This document shows positions 8,865-18,792 of a stretch of DNA of 64,000 nucleotides, piece by piece (the stretch's first letter is position 1; each line of letters begins with the position of its first letter). The notes under the pieces were generated by a model, which saw nothing but the letters and a program-made list of their open reading frames with translations, was not told the DNA's origin and searched no databases. Origin of the DNA: Thiotrichales bacterium. Lineage in GTDB: Bacteria > Pseudomonadota > Gammaproteobacteria > Beggiatoales > Beggiatoaceae. A program made the position numbers and the translations under genes. The stretch is from the NCBI GenBank assembly GCA_016745035.1, contig JADGDE010000004.1:62001-126000 (forward strand), given 5' to 3'.

Positions 8865-9194
8865 TTATTCGAAGGCTTGTGCTTTTAACGCACCATTGGC
8901 ACGATGGTGATCAGTGGTTTTCTCTTTATGTTTGGTCACTTGACGATCGAGTTTATCAATCAAGGAATCAATGGCCGCATACATATCGTCTTGCTCAGCA
9001 TTTGCATGGACTTGACCGCCACCACCAATGTGTAAGGTCGCCTCAGCCTTGTGACGTACTTTCTCAACACTTAAAACCACGTGGACGTTAGTTACTTTAT
9101 CAAAATGACGCTCGAGACGTTCTAATTTTTCAGAGACATAACTACGTAAAGCAGAGGTAATGTCAACATGATGACCACTGATATTGAGTTGCAT
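8865..9194 (-). CDS. hpf: Ribosome hibernation promoting factor, short form
   Basis: HPF/YfiA-type protein that binds the 30S decoding region and promotes inactive ribosome dimers in slow-growing cells. The 109 residues show the beta-alpha-beta-beta-beta-alpha pattern with MQLNISGHHVDITSAL, YVSEKLERLERHFDKV and EQDDMYAAIDSLIDKLDRQV. There is no carboxy-terminal dimerisation domain, so it is the short form typical of gammaproteobacteria. It sits 31 bases downstream of rpoN and upstream of ptsN in the conserved order. A short Lys/His-rich tail ends the protein. Confidence 0.95.
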   Translation of the reverse strand: MQLNISGHHVDITSALRSYVSEKLERLERHFDKVTNVHVVLSVEKVRHKAEATLHIGGGGQVHANAEQDDMYAAIDSLIDKLDRQVTKHKEKTTDHHRANGALKAQAFE

Positions 9195-9225
9195 AAAGGA
9201 CTCCTTATGTGATTAAACCTTGAGT

Positions 9226-10716
9226 TTATAACAATTGCTTGCGCTCATTAGAAGGGGGAATGGTCATCGCTTCGCGGTATTTTGCCACCGTGCGTCTGGC
9301 CACATTGATCCCTTGTTCTTTTAAAAGCTCGGCAATTTTGTTATCACTCAAAGGCTTACGACTCTCCTCGGATGAGATGAGTTTTTTAATGAAAGCACGA
9401 ATAGCGGTAGAAGAGCACTCACCGCCATTACTGGTGCTGACATGACTGGAAAAAAAGTATTTTAATTCAAACACCCCTCTAGGTGTGTGAACATACTTTT
9501 GGGTAGTTACCCGCGAAATCGTGGATTCGTGCATATCGAGTTCGGAGGCAATATCGTGTAAAACCAAAGGTTTCATCGCCTCTTCACCATAATCTAAAAA
9601 CGCGCTTTGCTGCTCGACAATACAGCGCGTAACCTTGAGCAAGGTATCATGGCGCGAACGTAGACTTTTGATAAACCACCGCGCTTCTTGCAAATGGCTT
9701 TTCATTTGTTCATTTTCTTGTTTGGATTTAACTTGATTAACAAGACCTGCATAAAAATTATTGACCCGTAAGCGTGGCAAGGATTCTTCATTCAAATGCA
9801 CAATCCACTGGCCTTTTTTATTTTTTTTGATAAATACATCAGGGACGACATAGGCGGCTTTAGAAGCGCTGATAATGCCGCCAGGGCGTGGGTTTTGGGC
9901 TTGAATTAATTCTAAGCAAGCTTGGAGTTTTTCTCGCGAAAGCTTGGTTTTGCGCAATAACTGGGTGTAATCACGGCTACCTAACAGCCCGATAAAATTC
10001 TCGATAATATGCCGCGTTTCGACTAAGTGCTCGGTGTCCCCGGGCAACACCCGCAATTGTAATAATAAACACTCGGCTAAGTCTCTTGCGCCAACGCCTA
10101 AGGGATCAAAATGTTGCACGCGATGTAATACGGTTTGCACGTCTTGCTCGCTGATGGATTCTTCGCTATGAAATTCCTCATCTTGATTGAGGCTCTCAAC
10201 AATATCAGCAAGGGCGACTTTCAAATAGCCATCTTCATCAATGCCGTCGATGATCATCAAGGCGATGCAGCGATCGACATCACTAAAAGGCGTGAGTTCT
10301 AATTGCCAGCGCAGGTGATCTTGCAATGTTTCAGTTTCGCTATTAACATCCAAAAAATCGCGGTTGTCATCGCTAGGTGCTTGAGCGCTGTGGGTAGGAT
10401 AATCAAGGTGGCTGATGCCGGTATCGAAGGTATCTTCCCAATCGCTATCGACCGGGAGTTCTTCGGGCAAATCGGCTTTTTTATCTAAATCCAGCGCGCT
10501 ATCATCGGCGCTGGTTTCAGCTTGTTCTTTATCCGCCGCCTCTGGGGTTTCGGCTTCTTCACTCTCATCGACTTCCAACATCATATTGGAGTCTAAATTC
10601 TGCTGCACCTCAAGCTGTAAATCCAGACTAGACAATTGCAACAGACGGATAGCCTGTTGTAATTGTGGCGTCATGGTAATTTGCTGACCTAAACGTGCTT
10701 GGAGAGTTTGCTTCAT
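9226..10716 (-). CDS. rpoN: RNA polymerase sigma-54 factor RpoN
   Basis: Sigma-54 directs RNA polymerase to -24/-12 promoters that need an AAA+ activator. The 496 residues have region I rich in Gln and Leu (LGQQITMTPQLQQAIRLLQL near the start), an acidic region II (about 50-130), the core-binding domain, a helix-turn-helix around ASELDMHESTISRVT, and the diagnostic RpoN box ARRTVAKYREAM near the carboxy end. Length and domain order are normal. It leads the minus-strand rpoN-hpf-ptsN group. The lptA-lptB genes usually upstream are missing; lptC is found separately at 19423. The upstream 680 bases contain nested repeats and then priA. Confidence 0.97.
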   Translation of the reverse strand: MKQTLQARLGQQITMTPQLQQAIRLLQLSSLDLQLEVQQNLDSNMMLEVDESEEAETPEAADKEQAETSADDSALDLDKKADLPEELPVDSDWEDTFDTGISHLDYPTHSAQAPSDDNRDFLDVNSETETLQDHLRWQLELTPFSDVDRCIALMIIDGIDEDGYLKVALADIVESLNQDEEFHSEESISEQDVQTVLHRVQHFDPLGVGARDLAECLLLQLRVLPGDTEHLVETRHIIENFIGLLGSRDYTQLLRKTKLSREKLQACLELIQAQNPRPGGIISASKAAYVVPDVFIKKNKKGQWIVHLNEESLPRLRVNNFYAGLVNQVKSKQENEQMKSHLQEARWFIKSLRSRHDTLLKVTRCIVEQQSAFLDYGEEAMKPLVLHDIASELDMHESTISRVTTQKYVHTPRGVFELKYFFSSHVSTSNGGECSSTAIRAFIKKLISSEESRKPLSDNKIAELLKEQGINVARRTVAKYREAMTIPPSNERKQLL

Positions 10717-10799
10717 ATTCGTATCATTATTAACTTTCAGGGTTTAAGTGTAGCGCTTTGTGTCACAGGCTGCAAACACTGCTTGCAGCTAGTTAATAT

Positions 10800-11317
10800 C
10801 TGATGTTACGCAAAGGCTTCTTTTTTGCCCCAAAAGGCAAAAAAACCACCATTGCTCCACGGCTAAATGCCACTAGTACAGCAATTGACAAATACCTATA
10901 ATTGCAACATGTTGTAATTATATGGTTTTCTGTTAAAAAACCTTATCGATATTTAAGGGTGTCGCTACCTCGTGACGACTTTTTAGGTATCCCTACCTAA
11001 AAACTACTCGCAAACGCGACGTTATCTTAGCCCTGATTCGTCCGTGTCACCTCCCAGCCTACGTATACCATTGCAGCACAAGCTGCTCGGTACACCTCCG
11101 GCATGAAGGCTCTCACATGACTTTACGGCAATCATACCGCTGCGCTCAGGCTACACTCCCTAGCGCTCATATACGCCTTCTCGGTCGGCATTGCCTATCA
11201 CGGACTAAACGCCTTCGCGCGATCGCGCTTTCCATGGCGGTCAGCGAGTGAATGCTGTACTAGGCAGGTGGAAAATCACTACATTGCGGCAAAAACTAGC
11301 TTAATGCGTAACATTAG
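10800..11317. repeat. MITE copy split by a nested insertion
   Basis: The gene-free stretch from 10717 to 11397 is mostly this composite. Its left part (10800-10875) begins CTGATGTTACGCAAAGGCTTC and matches the family as far as the ACTA site. Its right part (11261-11317) resumes with TAGGCAGGTGGAAAATCA and ends TGCGTAACATTAG. Joining the two gives a normal element of about 130 bases. The 385 bases between are a separate insertion. Confidence 0.85.
10876..11260. mobile_element. Small non-coding inserted element (IS630/Tc1-type target signature)
   Basis: This 385-base block lies inside the repeat at 10800-11317. Its ends are inverted: GTACAGCAATTGAC at the left, AATGCTGTAC at the right. A TA dinucleotide flanks each side (10874-10875 and 11261-11262), and the reconstructed empty site is CACTAGGCAGG. 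Insertion into CTAG with TA duplication is the known habit of IS630/Tc1-mariner elements. It holds no credible gene; an internal 10-bp hairpin lies at 10980-11003. It is probably a non-autonomous derivative. Confidence 0.7.
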
Positions 11318-11397
11318 TTAAGCATAATTCAGCAGCAAGGTTTTGAAAACAGACCATAGTTCACCGTTAAACACAAAGCTTATCATTGCCTAACACC

Positions 11398-13572
11398 TCA
11401 ATAGAGGTCTTGAGGATCAACATCTAATTGCCAACGAATCCCTCTTTTCGGTATCTGATTCAAGGCGGCTAACCATGCATCTAAAACTTGATGTAAATTA
11501 GCCCGTTTAGGCGCTTGCAATAACAGTTGTCCGCGATGAAAACCCGCGCGTAATGCCATCGGTGCATCCAAAGGGCCTAATAATTCCACGGCAAAATGCT
11601 GACAATACGGTTCGGCAAGCTGATGTGCTTGAGCCAAAAAGGCTTGCAGACGTTCCAATTTTTTCGCCTGCACCTGCAACAAAGCCAAAAAATGATAAGG
11701 CGGCAATTGCGTCAATTCACGCTCCTCTAAAGCCACCTTAGCAAAACCCGCATAGCCTTGTGTCACCAAAGTGTTGAGAATCAAATGCTCAGGGTGATGG
11801 GTTTGAATCAAAACCTTGCCTTTTATTTCCGCTCGCCCCGCGCGTCCAGCAACCTGAATCAAGCCTTGTGCCATGCGTTCAGCGGCACGAAAATCCACAC
11901 TAAACAGCCCATTATCGACATTTAACACCGCCACTAAGCTGACTTTAGGAAAATGATGCCCTTTAGCTAACATTTGTGTGCCAACTAAAATATCAACCTC
12001 GCCGCGATGAATTTGCTCAAGCATTTTACCTAGGGTAAATTTCCCCCGGGTGCTATCACTATCAATGCGTAAAATCCGCGCTTGTGGGAACAAATCGGTT
12101 AATATTTGGCTAATGCGTTCGCTACCATAACCGACACAACGCAAACTTTGACTTTGGCAATCGGGGCATTCATTGGGCACAGCTTGCCGATAACCACAGT
12201 GGTGACAATGCAGATGTTTATCCTCGGCATGGTAAGTTTGATGGGCATGACAATGCGGGCAATCACAAATCCAGCCACAATCGTGGCACATATAAGTGGG
12301 TGCATAACCACGGCGATTAATATAGACCAAGACTTGTTGCTGCTGGGCTAAACACTGTTCTATCGCCGTGATTAAAGGCTGGGCTAAACCTTGGTTTAAG
12401 TTTTTTTGCCGTAAGTCCAATAAATGATAATCAGGCATATTAGCCCCGGCGGCACGCTTGGATAAATGTAAATGCTGATAACGCCCTTGTGCCACTTGGT
12501 GCAAGCTTTGTAATGACGGCGTGGCACTGCCTAAAACCACCGGAATCTGACACTGTTTGGCTAAGACGATACTCAAATCCCGCGCCGAATAATAAAAACC
12601 GCTTTGCTGTTTGTAGGAATGATCGTGCTCCTCATCAATAATAATCAAACCTAAATTTGGCAAAGGAGTCCACAGCGCCGAGCGTGTGCCGAGTACTATC
12701 GGGCACAAGCCAGCACGCGCAAGCAACCACGCTTGCAGGCGCTGCTGGTTGCTGAGTTTGGAATGTAACACCGCAATTGGCTGACGGAAGCGGGCTTGGA
12801 AACGGCTAAGTGTTTGCGGGGTGAGGTTAATTTCAGGAATTAAAACCAAACACTGTTTGCCAAGCTCCAATTGCCGTTGAATCAATTGTAGATAAATTTC
12901 GGTTTTGCCACTGCCGGTAACGCCGTCAATTAAACAACAACGAAAACCCGACTCACGGTTAATTTTATCCATCACATGCTGCTGTTCGGCATTGAGCTTA
13001 TGTGGTGCATCGGGGTTTTCACCGTTTTTAGGCAGAGAATAATCGCTTTCTGCTTTTAGCCAGCCGTATTGTTCTAGCTTTTTTAAGTCGGCTTTAGCAA
13101 TGCCTTGCTCGCGCAGCAGGGCATCTGTTTTCGGACTTTGGCACAGATTTAAAATACGTTGCTGTTTGTGGGCATTGCTAGGAGGTGTGGCGGTTTTACC
13201 TGCCTCGGTCAGTTGCCAACGCTGGATTTGTTCTAGTTTTGCCGCTTTGCCATGATTGAGTAAATTTGGCAATAAGGTTTGTACCACCATGCCGATGGGA
13301 TAATGATAATACGCCGCACTCCATTGTAATAAGTGCAATAAGGTAGGTGTGAGCAAACTCTCAGAGTCTAAAGGTTTTTTTATCGCTTTGAGTTGTGCGC
13401 TGGGGTAATCACTGTGTTCAGCCGTCTCTAAAACCAAGCCTGTGATCGTGCGATGTCCAAATGGTACGCGCACCCGCGCCCCGATGGGTATGTCCAATAA
13501 TTGTGGGTTACGATAATCAAATAAACGCGCGACAGGTGAGGGCACGGCAACGCGTAAAATGGGTGCGGGCAT
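11398..13572 (-). CDS. priA: Primosomal replication-restart helicase PriA
   Basis: PriA recognises stalled or D-loop forks and loads the replicative helicase. The 724 residues show the amino-terminal 3'-DNA-binding domain, Walker A in GVTGSGKTEIYLQL (about 215-230), the DEEH box in LIIIDEEHDHSYKQQSGF, and a zinc-binding insertion with eight cysteines (CHDCGWICDCPHCHAH then CHHCGYRQAVPNECPDC). The helicase carboxy motifs (VGTQMLAKGHHFP and QVAGRAGRAEIKG) are intact. Length is normal. It ends at the boundary of the repeat region and lies just downstream, by 2 bases, of the pentapeptide gene at 13575-14195 on the same strand, so the two may be co-transcribed although functionally unrelated. Confidence 0.97.
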   Translation of the reverse strand: MPAPILRVAVPSPVARLFDYRNPQLLDIPIGARVRVPFGHRTITGLVLETAEHSDYPSAQLKAIKKPLDSESLLTPTLLHLLQWSAAYYHYPIGMVVQTLLPNLLNHGKAAKLEQIQRWQLTEAGKTATPPSNAHKQQRILNLCQSPKTDALLREQGIAKADLKKLEQYGWLKAESDYSLPKNGENPDAPHKLNAEQQHVMDKINRESGFRCCLIDGVTGSGKTEIYLQLIQRQLELGKQCLVLIPEINLTPQTLSRFQARFRQPIAVLHSKLSNQQRLQAWLLARAGLCPIVLGTRSALWTPLPNLGLIIIDEEHDHSYKQQSGFYYSARDLSIVLAKQCQIPVVLGSATPSLQSLHQVAQGRYQHLHLSKRAAGANMPDYHLLDLRQKNLNQGLAQPLITAIEQCLAQQQQVLVYINRRGYAPTYMCHDCGWICDCPHCHAHQTYHAEDKHLHCHHCGYRQAVPNECPDCQSQSLRCVGYGSERISQILTDLFPQARILRIDSDSTRGKFTLGKMLEQIHRGEVDILVGTQMLAKGHHFPKVSLVAVLNVDNGLFSVDFRAAERMAQGLIQVAGRAGRAEIKGKVLIQTHHPEHLILNTLVTQGYAGFAKVALEERELTQLPPYHFLALLQVQAKKLERLQAFLAQAHQLAEPYCQHFAVELLGPLDAPMALRAGFHRGQLLLQAPKRANLHQVLDAWLAALNQIPKRGIRWQLDVDPQDLY

Positions 13573-13574
13573 CC

Positions 13575-14195
13575 TTAACGTTTTTTCTTCTTGCGGTATT
13601 TAGCCCGACGTTTGTTAACCCGTTTAATGACTTTTTTACGTTTGCGTTTGGTTTTTTTATTTACTAAGCGTTTATAGGTTTTGCTTAAGTTTTTTACGCC
13701 TTTGATTTTTGCACTGGTCAGCTTGGCTTTTTTTAATTTTGCCGACTTCATTTGCGCATAACGCAAATCGGCATTGCGTAAGTCAGAACGACGCAAATCA
13801 GCGCCACGAAGATTGGCACTGTAGAGTTTGGCACGGCGTAATTTTGCCCCATAGAGCTTCGCTGTCCGTAAATTAGCCCGTTGTAGGCGAGCGGCGTTGA
13901 GGTTAGCGTTACGTAAATTGGCCCCGCGTAGGTTGGCTCCTTGCAAATTTGCCCGCGAGAGATTAGCCCCATGTAAATTAGCCCGGGCGAGATTAACGCC
14001 TTTTAAGTTAGCGCGCTGCAAATTACATTTTGGGCAACTGCGGGTTTTGATTAAGCGTTTAACCAACTTGGATAATTTACTGGATTTATATTGATGCTCA
14101 CCACCGGCCAACACACTTTGGCTCGGTAGGCTGAGGCATAAACAGAAAAAAACCCAAAAAATGAGTTTATTAACAGTTGTTATCATATGTATCAC
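13575..14195 (-). CDS. Secreted pentapeptide-repeat protein with basic tail (paralogue A)
   Basis: The 206 residues begin with a signal peptide ending near SQSVLAGG (an ATG at 14186 is an alternative start), followed by a SCPKC pair. About 20 pentapeptide repeats of the A(D/N)LXX type follow (residues about 58-165: ANLHGANLSRANLQGANL and similar), which fold as a right-handed four-sided beta-helix. The last 40 residues are a Lys/Arg-rich tail. It would therefore be a periplasmic or cell-surface rod with a strongly positive end. It resembles the protein at 14449-15066 in every part, so the two are duplicates. Function unknown; DNA mimicry as in Qnr/MfpA proteins is unlikely because the protein is exported and basic. 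Confidence 0.8.
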   Translation of the reverse strand: MIHMITTVNKLIFWVFFCLCLSLPSQSVLAGGEHQYKSSKLSKLVKRLIKTRSCPKCNLQRANLKGVNLARANLHGANLSRANLQGANLRGANLRNANLNAARLQRANLRTAKLYGAKLRRAKLYSANLRGADLRRSDLRNADLRYAQMKSAKLKKAKLTSAKIKGVKNLSKTYKRLVNKKTKRKRKKVIKRVNKRRAKYRKKKKR

Positions 14196-14253
14196 AGTCC
14201 ATCTGTGTCATGTATAAGCCTCTTGGCTAAGCTAAGTTCGATTTAGCAAATAA

Positions 14254-14383
14254 CTGATGTTACGCACTTACAAAATTTTTATCACCATAGCTAGGTTTTC
14301 CACCTGCATAGTGAGATTTAGCCGTGTAGCAATGGCGGTTTTTTTGCCTTTTGGGGCATTGAGAAGCCTTTGCGTAACATCAG
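14254..14383. repeat. MITE-like element, complete copy
   Basis: A 130-base copy between the two pentapeptide genes, starting CTGATGTTACGCACTTAC and ending GCCTTTGCGTAACATCAG. The flanks CAAATAA (left) and CACATAA (right) agree at 6 of 7 positions and may be an aged target duplication. Confidence 0.9.
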
Positions 14384-14387
14384 CACA

Positions 14388-14419
14388 TAAAAAAAAACCC
14401 GTATGACTAGTATACGGGT
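14388..14419 (-). terminator. Rho-independent terminator after the pentapeptide gene
   Basis: An 8-bp stem (ACCCGTAT/ATACGGGT) with a 7-base loop, followed on the minus strand by nine T residues. It lies 30 bases past the stop of the gene at 14449-15066 and would separate that gene's transcript from the repeat and the next gene. Confidence 0.85.
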
Positions 14420-14448
14420 CTTTTACCTATTTTATGAAAATAGCCTAG

Positions 14449-15066
14449 CTATTTTTTCTTTTTATACTTTTTCTTTTTCTTCTTTTTATATTTTTTCTTG
14501 AATTTCTTTTTCTTTTTCTTCAAGTGCTTAGCATACTTTTTGCTATATTTTTTCTTCTTTTTAGCTTTCTTTTTCTTGCCCGCACTAGCCCTTTTCAAAA
14601 CGCTTTTACTCACACCGCGCGCACCAGCAAGGTTTGCTCCAGCAAGTTTCGCGCCTTTTAGGTTTGCACCTCGAAGATTTGCCCCGCGCAAGTCCGCGCC
14701 TTGCAAGTTTGCACCACGCAAATTTGCACCATTGAGTTTGGCTCGACGCAATTTAGCACTGACCAGCTTTGCACCACGCAAATTAGCCCGGCTCATTTTT
14801 GCGCCAACTAAAATCGCACCATTGAGATTTGCTCCGCGCATATTTAAACCATCTAGCACCGCATTAGATAAGTTACTCTTACTTAATACGGCTCGGCTTA
14901 GGCGCAGACCTGAAAGACGTGCCCCTTTTAAATCACAACGGACACATTTCTTCTTTTGTTTTAATTTTGCAACATGCTTAGAGTTAGCAGCAAAACTGCC
15001 AGGGCTATAAGCTTGTGTTGTTACCAATACAAACAAAGGCAACAGCAATAAAATAATCTTTTTCAT
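14449..15066 (-). CDS. Secreted pentapeptide-repeat protein with poly-lysine tail (paralogue B)
   Basis: This 205-residue protein has a clear signal peptide (MKKIILLLLPLFVLVTTQAY, then SPGSFAAN), the pair CVRC, about 20 pentapeptide repeats (roughly 50-150, e.g. GANLRGANLQGADLRGANL), and a final 45 residues that are almost all Lys with a few Tyr, Phe and Ser. The architecture equals that of the protein at 13575-14195. The Lys tail is encoded mainly by AAA/AAG runs, which are slippage-prone. The tail could bind the negatively charged cell surface, LPS, peptidoglycan or extracellular DNA; this is inference. It has its own terminator and an upstream region of about 250 bases, so it is probably expressed alone. 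Confidence 0.82.
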   Translation of the reverse strand: MKKIILLLLPLFVLVTTQAYSPGSFAANSKHVAKLKQKKKCVRCDLKGARLSGLRLSRAVLSKSNLSNAVLDGLNMRGANLNGAILVGAKMSRANLRGAKLVSAKLRRAKLNGANLRGANLQGADLRGANLRGANLKGAKLAGANLAGARGVSKSVLKRASAGKKKKAKKKKKYSKKYAKHLKKKKKKFKKKYKKKKKKKYKKKK

Positions 15067-15314
15067 AACATCACCACACAGTTAAATATTTCAAATACCG
15101 CATCCAACATTTAACCGCCATTGAAAAATACTTTCTCTTGAGCGTAAGCTTAGGACAACTGCAGATATAATTCAAGTTTAAATAAAACCGCTTATCGGAA
15201 AAAACACCCATTTATCAATCTGTTATTTTGGAAAAAGGTTTTTTTTATTTTGCGAAAAATGATGCAAATAGCAAAACTCCCTACAAAATAAGAAAAACTT
15301 TAACGCTAAATTAA
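15067..15314. other. AT-rich intergenic region upstream of the pentapeptide gene
   Basis: Together with the partial repeat that follows, this makes a gene-free stretch of about 320 bases between pgm and the pentapeptide gene. It is AT-rich and presumably carries that gene's promoter on the minus strand. I see no clear operator, RNA gene or small protein. Confidence 0.4.
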
Positions 15315-15375
15315 CTGATGTTATGCACTAAGCCAGTGTTTACCATGATAGAAGGCTTTCCCACCTGTCTATATC
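15315..15375. repeat. Truncated MITE copy
   Basis: CTGATGTTATGCACTAAGCC followed by a diverged CCACCTGTCTA: one end and part of the middle of the family. The other end is missing, replaced by the 3' end of pgm. Its right limit is approximate. Confidence 0.65.
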
Positions 15376-15384
15376 AAGCCGGGC

Positions 15385-17040
<1,656 letters not shown>

Positions 17041-17055
17041 CTAAATCGCTAATAA

Positions 17056-17187
17056 CTGATGTTACGCACTAAGTCAGTTTTTATCACAATAGTGTGATTT
17101 TCCACTTGCCTAGTGAAGCTTAGCTGTGCAGCAATGGCGGTTTTTTCTGCCCTTAAGGCAGAAAAAGAAGCCTTTGCGTAACATCAG
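17056..17187. repeat. MITE-like element, complete copy
   Basis: A 132-base copy starting CTGATGTTACGCACTAAG and ending CCTTTGCGTAACATCAG. The flanks CTAATAA (left) and CTAATGA (right) match at 6 of 7, consistent with a target duplication. With 17188-17348, which should hold the promoter of the next gene, it fills the 320-base gap between pgm and the gene at 17349. Confidence 0.9.
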
Positions 17188-17348
17188 CTAATGATCGGCA
17201 TTGTAACCTGTTCTAGCGCTATCTGGCTAACAAAGCACAAAATTCCCTTAAAAATAAAACGATTGAAAAATATATTCAGTTGGCTATACTCGCTATCTAA
17301 AACCTATGTTAGCAAAAGCTAATACTCTTCTTTGATATTCACACTGAG

Positions 17349-17948
17349 ATGATATGCATGAGCGTGCCCGAAGCTGAGCAAAGCTTGCCTACTGAACAAA
17401 TGAGCGATAACGATCTTATTTGCAGCATGGCGAAAAAAACTTTTCATTCCATCGAAATACGTAGCCAAATGCAACTACGTCTCGCCACCCGTATCACCTC
17501 GATTATTCGTGTTGGTATCATAGGCATTGGAACGATGTCCGTCGCGGTTTTATTTCTGATTCTAGTGATGTCGATTTATCTTAAAGATATGATTGGGGCA
17601 ATGGAAGTGATGAATACCCACTTTAGTTCTATGTCCACCGATATGGCAACCATGGAGCAGCGCATTACGCATATGGATACAGCTGTTGCGACCATGCCCA
17701 ATATCGTCACCAATGTCGATGTCATGAATAATGCGATGAAAACCATGAGCAGTGACATCCATACCATTAACAACAGCATGGGTAATATGCAAAGCCGCGT
17801 ACACTCGGTGAGTAATAATATGGTCACTATGAGTCGAACTTTTGGAGCGATGGATAGCGCTGTTTATGGCATTGGGCGTGATGTTAATACCATGTCAGAG
17901 CCGATGAAAGGCTTTAATGTCTTTCGCTCATTCATGCCGTTACCTTAA
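17349..17948 (+). CDS. Methionine-rich coiled-coil membrane protein (paralogue 1)
   Basis: Not a family I can name. The 199 residues (an ATG at 17358 is an alternative start) have a cytosolic amino part of about 55 residues, one strong membrane helix (about 55-82), and then about 100 residues built on strict heptads with Met, Val or Ile at positions a and d: NNSMGNM, QSRVHSV, SNNMVTM, SRTFGAM, DSAVYGI, GRDVNTM. This predicts a parallel periplasmic coiled coil with an unusually Met-rich core. It ends in FMPLP. The next gene, 11 bases downstream, encodes the same architecture, so they probably form hetero-oligomers. Possible roles include a membrane stalk or metal binding by Met; both are speculation. 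Confidence 0.7.
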   Translation: MICMSVPEAEQSLPTEQMSDNDLICSMAKKTFHSIEIRSQMQLRLATRITSIIRVGIIGIGTMSVAVLFLILVMSIYLKDMIGAMEVMNTHFSSMSTDMATMEQRITHMDTAVATMPNIVTNVDVMNNAMKTMSSDIHTINNSMGNMQSRVHSVSNNMVTMSRTFGAMDSAVYGIGRDVNTMSEPMKGFNVFRSFMPLP

Positions 17949-17959
17949 AGGGGGCTTAG

Positions 17960-18514
17960 ATGTCAGTTGATCGCGAAACGCTGCTATTTGTCTATAACAA
18001 AGTCAATGAATTTGAGTCCGACATGGAAATTTTCCATGAAAATGGAAAAAAAATTGCTAAACGCACTATCCGTATTATTCGCGTTGTGTTGGTGATTCTC
18101 GCTTTGGTGATTGCGATTATATTTTTCCGCATCATGTCGTTGACGGGCGATTTTAAAAACGCCGTTGACAGTATGGTCAGCATGTATACTAAATTTGAAA
18201 AAATGTCGGTAGATATGGATAAAATCACCGCCAAAGTCGAAAACATGAGTGTTAATGTCTCAGGTATTCCGAATATCTCCAATAATATGAATTATATGAG
18301 TGGCTATGTGAATCAAATGCAAACCGATGTTAGCCATATGACCGGGAATGTGGTGCTGATGGATAAAGACATGGTCAGTATTGATCACACGGTGGTTGAT
18401 ATGACCAATCGCTTTAATCATCTAACGGGGACGGTACACGGGATGCGCTATAACGTCGAACAAATGTCAGGGCCGGTACGGGCGATGACAGGTCGGCCCA
18501 ACCCCTTGCCTTAA
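17960..18514 (+). CDS. Methionine-rich coiled-coil membrane protein (paralogue 2)
   Basis: A 184-residue paralogue of the upstream protein: cytosolic amino part (about 1-35), membrane helix (about 36-58, VVLVILALVIAIIFFRIM), and heptad repeats with Met at core positions (NNMNYMSGYVNQM, SHMTGNVVLMDKDM, EQMSGPVRAM), ending in NPLP as the partner ends in MPLP. A GGGGG tract ahead of the ATG is a good ribosome-binding site, and the 11-base spacing suggests co-translation. The two genes sit alone between inverted copies of the repeat family (17056-17187 and 18523-18645). Function unknown. Confidence 0.7.
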   Translation: MSVDRETLLFVYNKVNEFESDMEIFHENGKKIAKRTIRIIRVVLVILALVIAIIFFRIMSLTGDFKNAVDSMVSMYTKFEKMSVDMDKITAKVENMSVNVSGIPNISNNMNYMSGYVNQMQTDVSHMTGNVVLMDKDMVSIDHTVVDMTNRFNHLTGTVHGMRYNVEQMSGPVRAMTGRPNPLP

Positions 18515-18522
18515 CAGCATAG

Positions 18523-18645
18523 CTAATGTTACGCAAAGGCTTCTCTATGCCCCAAAAGACAAAAAAATCGCCATTGCTGCACGGCTAAGTTTCACTATGC
18601 AGGCAATTGTTGAATAATGAAACAACAATAAGCGCGTAACATCAG
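18523..18645. repeat. Diverged MITE copy, opposite orientation to 17056
   Basis: Starts CTAATGTTACGCAAAGGCTTC and ends GCGCGTAACATCAG. The second half (after CACTATGCAGG) has diverged or been replaced. It is reversed relative to the copy at 17056-17187, so the methionine-rich gene pair is bracketed by inverted copies. Confidence 0.8.
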
Positions 18646-18792
18646 TTGTTTAGCACAAATTCCGCCGTGGCTTGGTTTCTTTCCGTGGTTTTTTCGGGTA
18701 CATTATGCGCAATGTTCAAGGTTTGAGGCTAAGCCCTCAAGGTGGAGACAACTTGAACATGCAATGACCCACAATGAGGAGAGGATAATTTT

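Noticed and set aside
14498-15010. Plus-strand open frame rich in Phe, opposite the pentapeptide gene
   Set aside because: It is the reverse of the Lys-rich tail and the periodic repeats; no ribosome-binding site and no protein-like composition.
17562-18282. Minus-strand frames rich in His, Ile and Met opposite the methionine-rich pair
   Set aside because: They mirror the repetitive heptads of the plus-strand genes, which have good ribosome-binding sites, membrane helices and paralogy.
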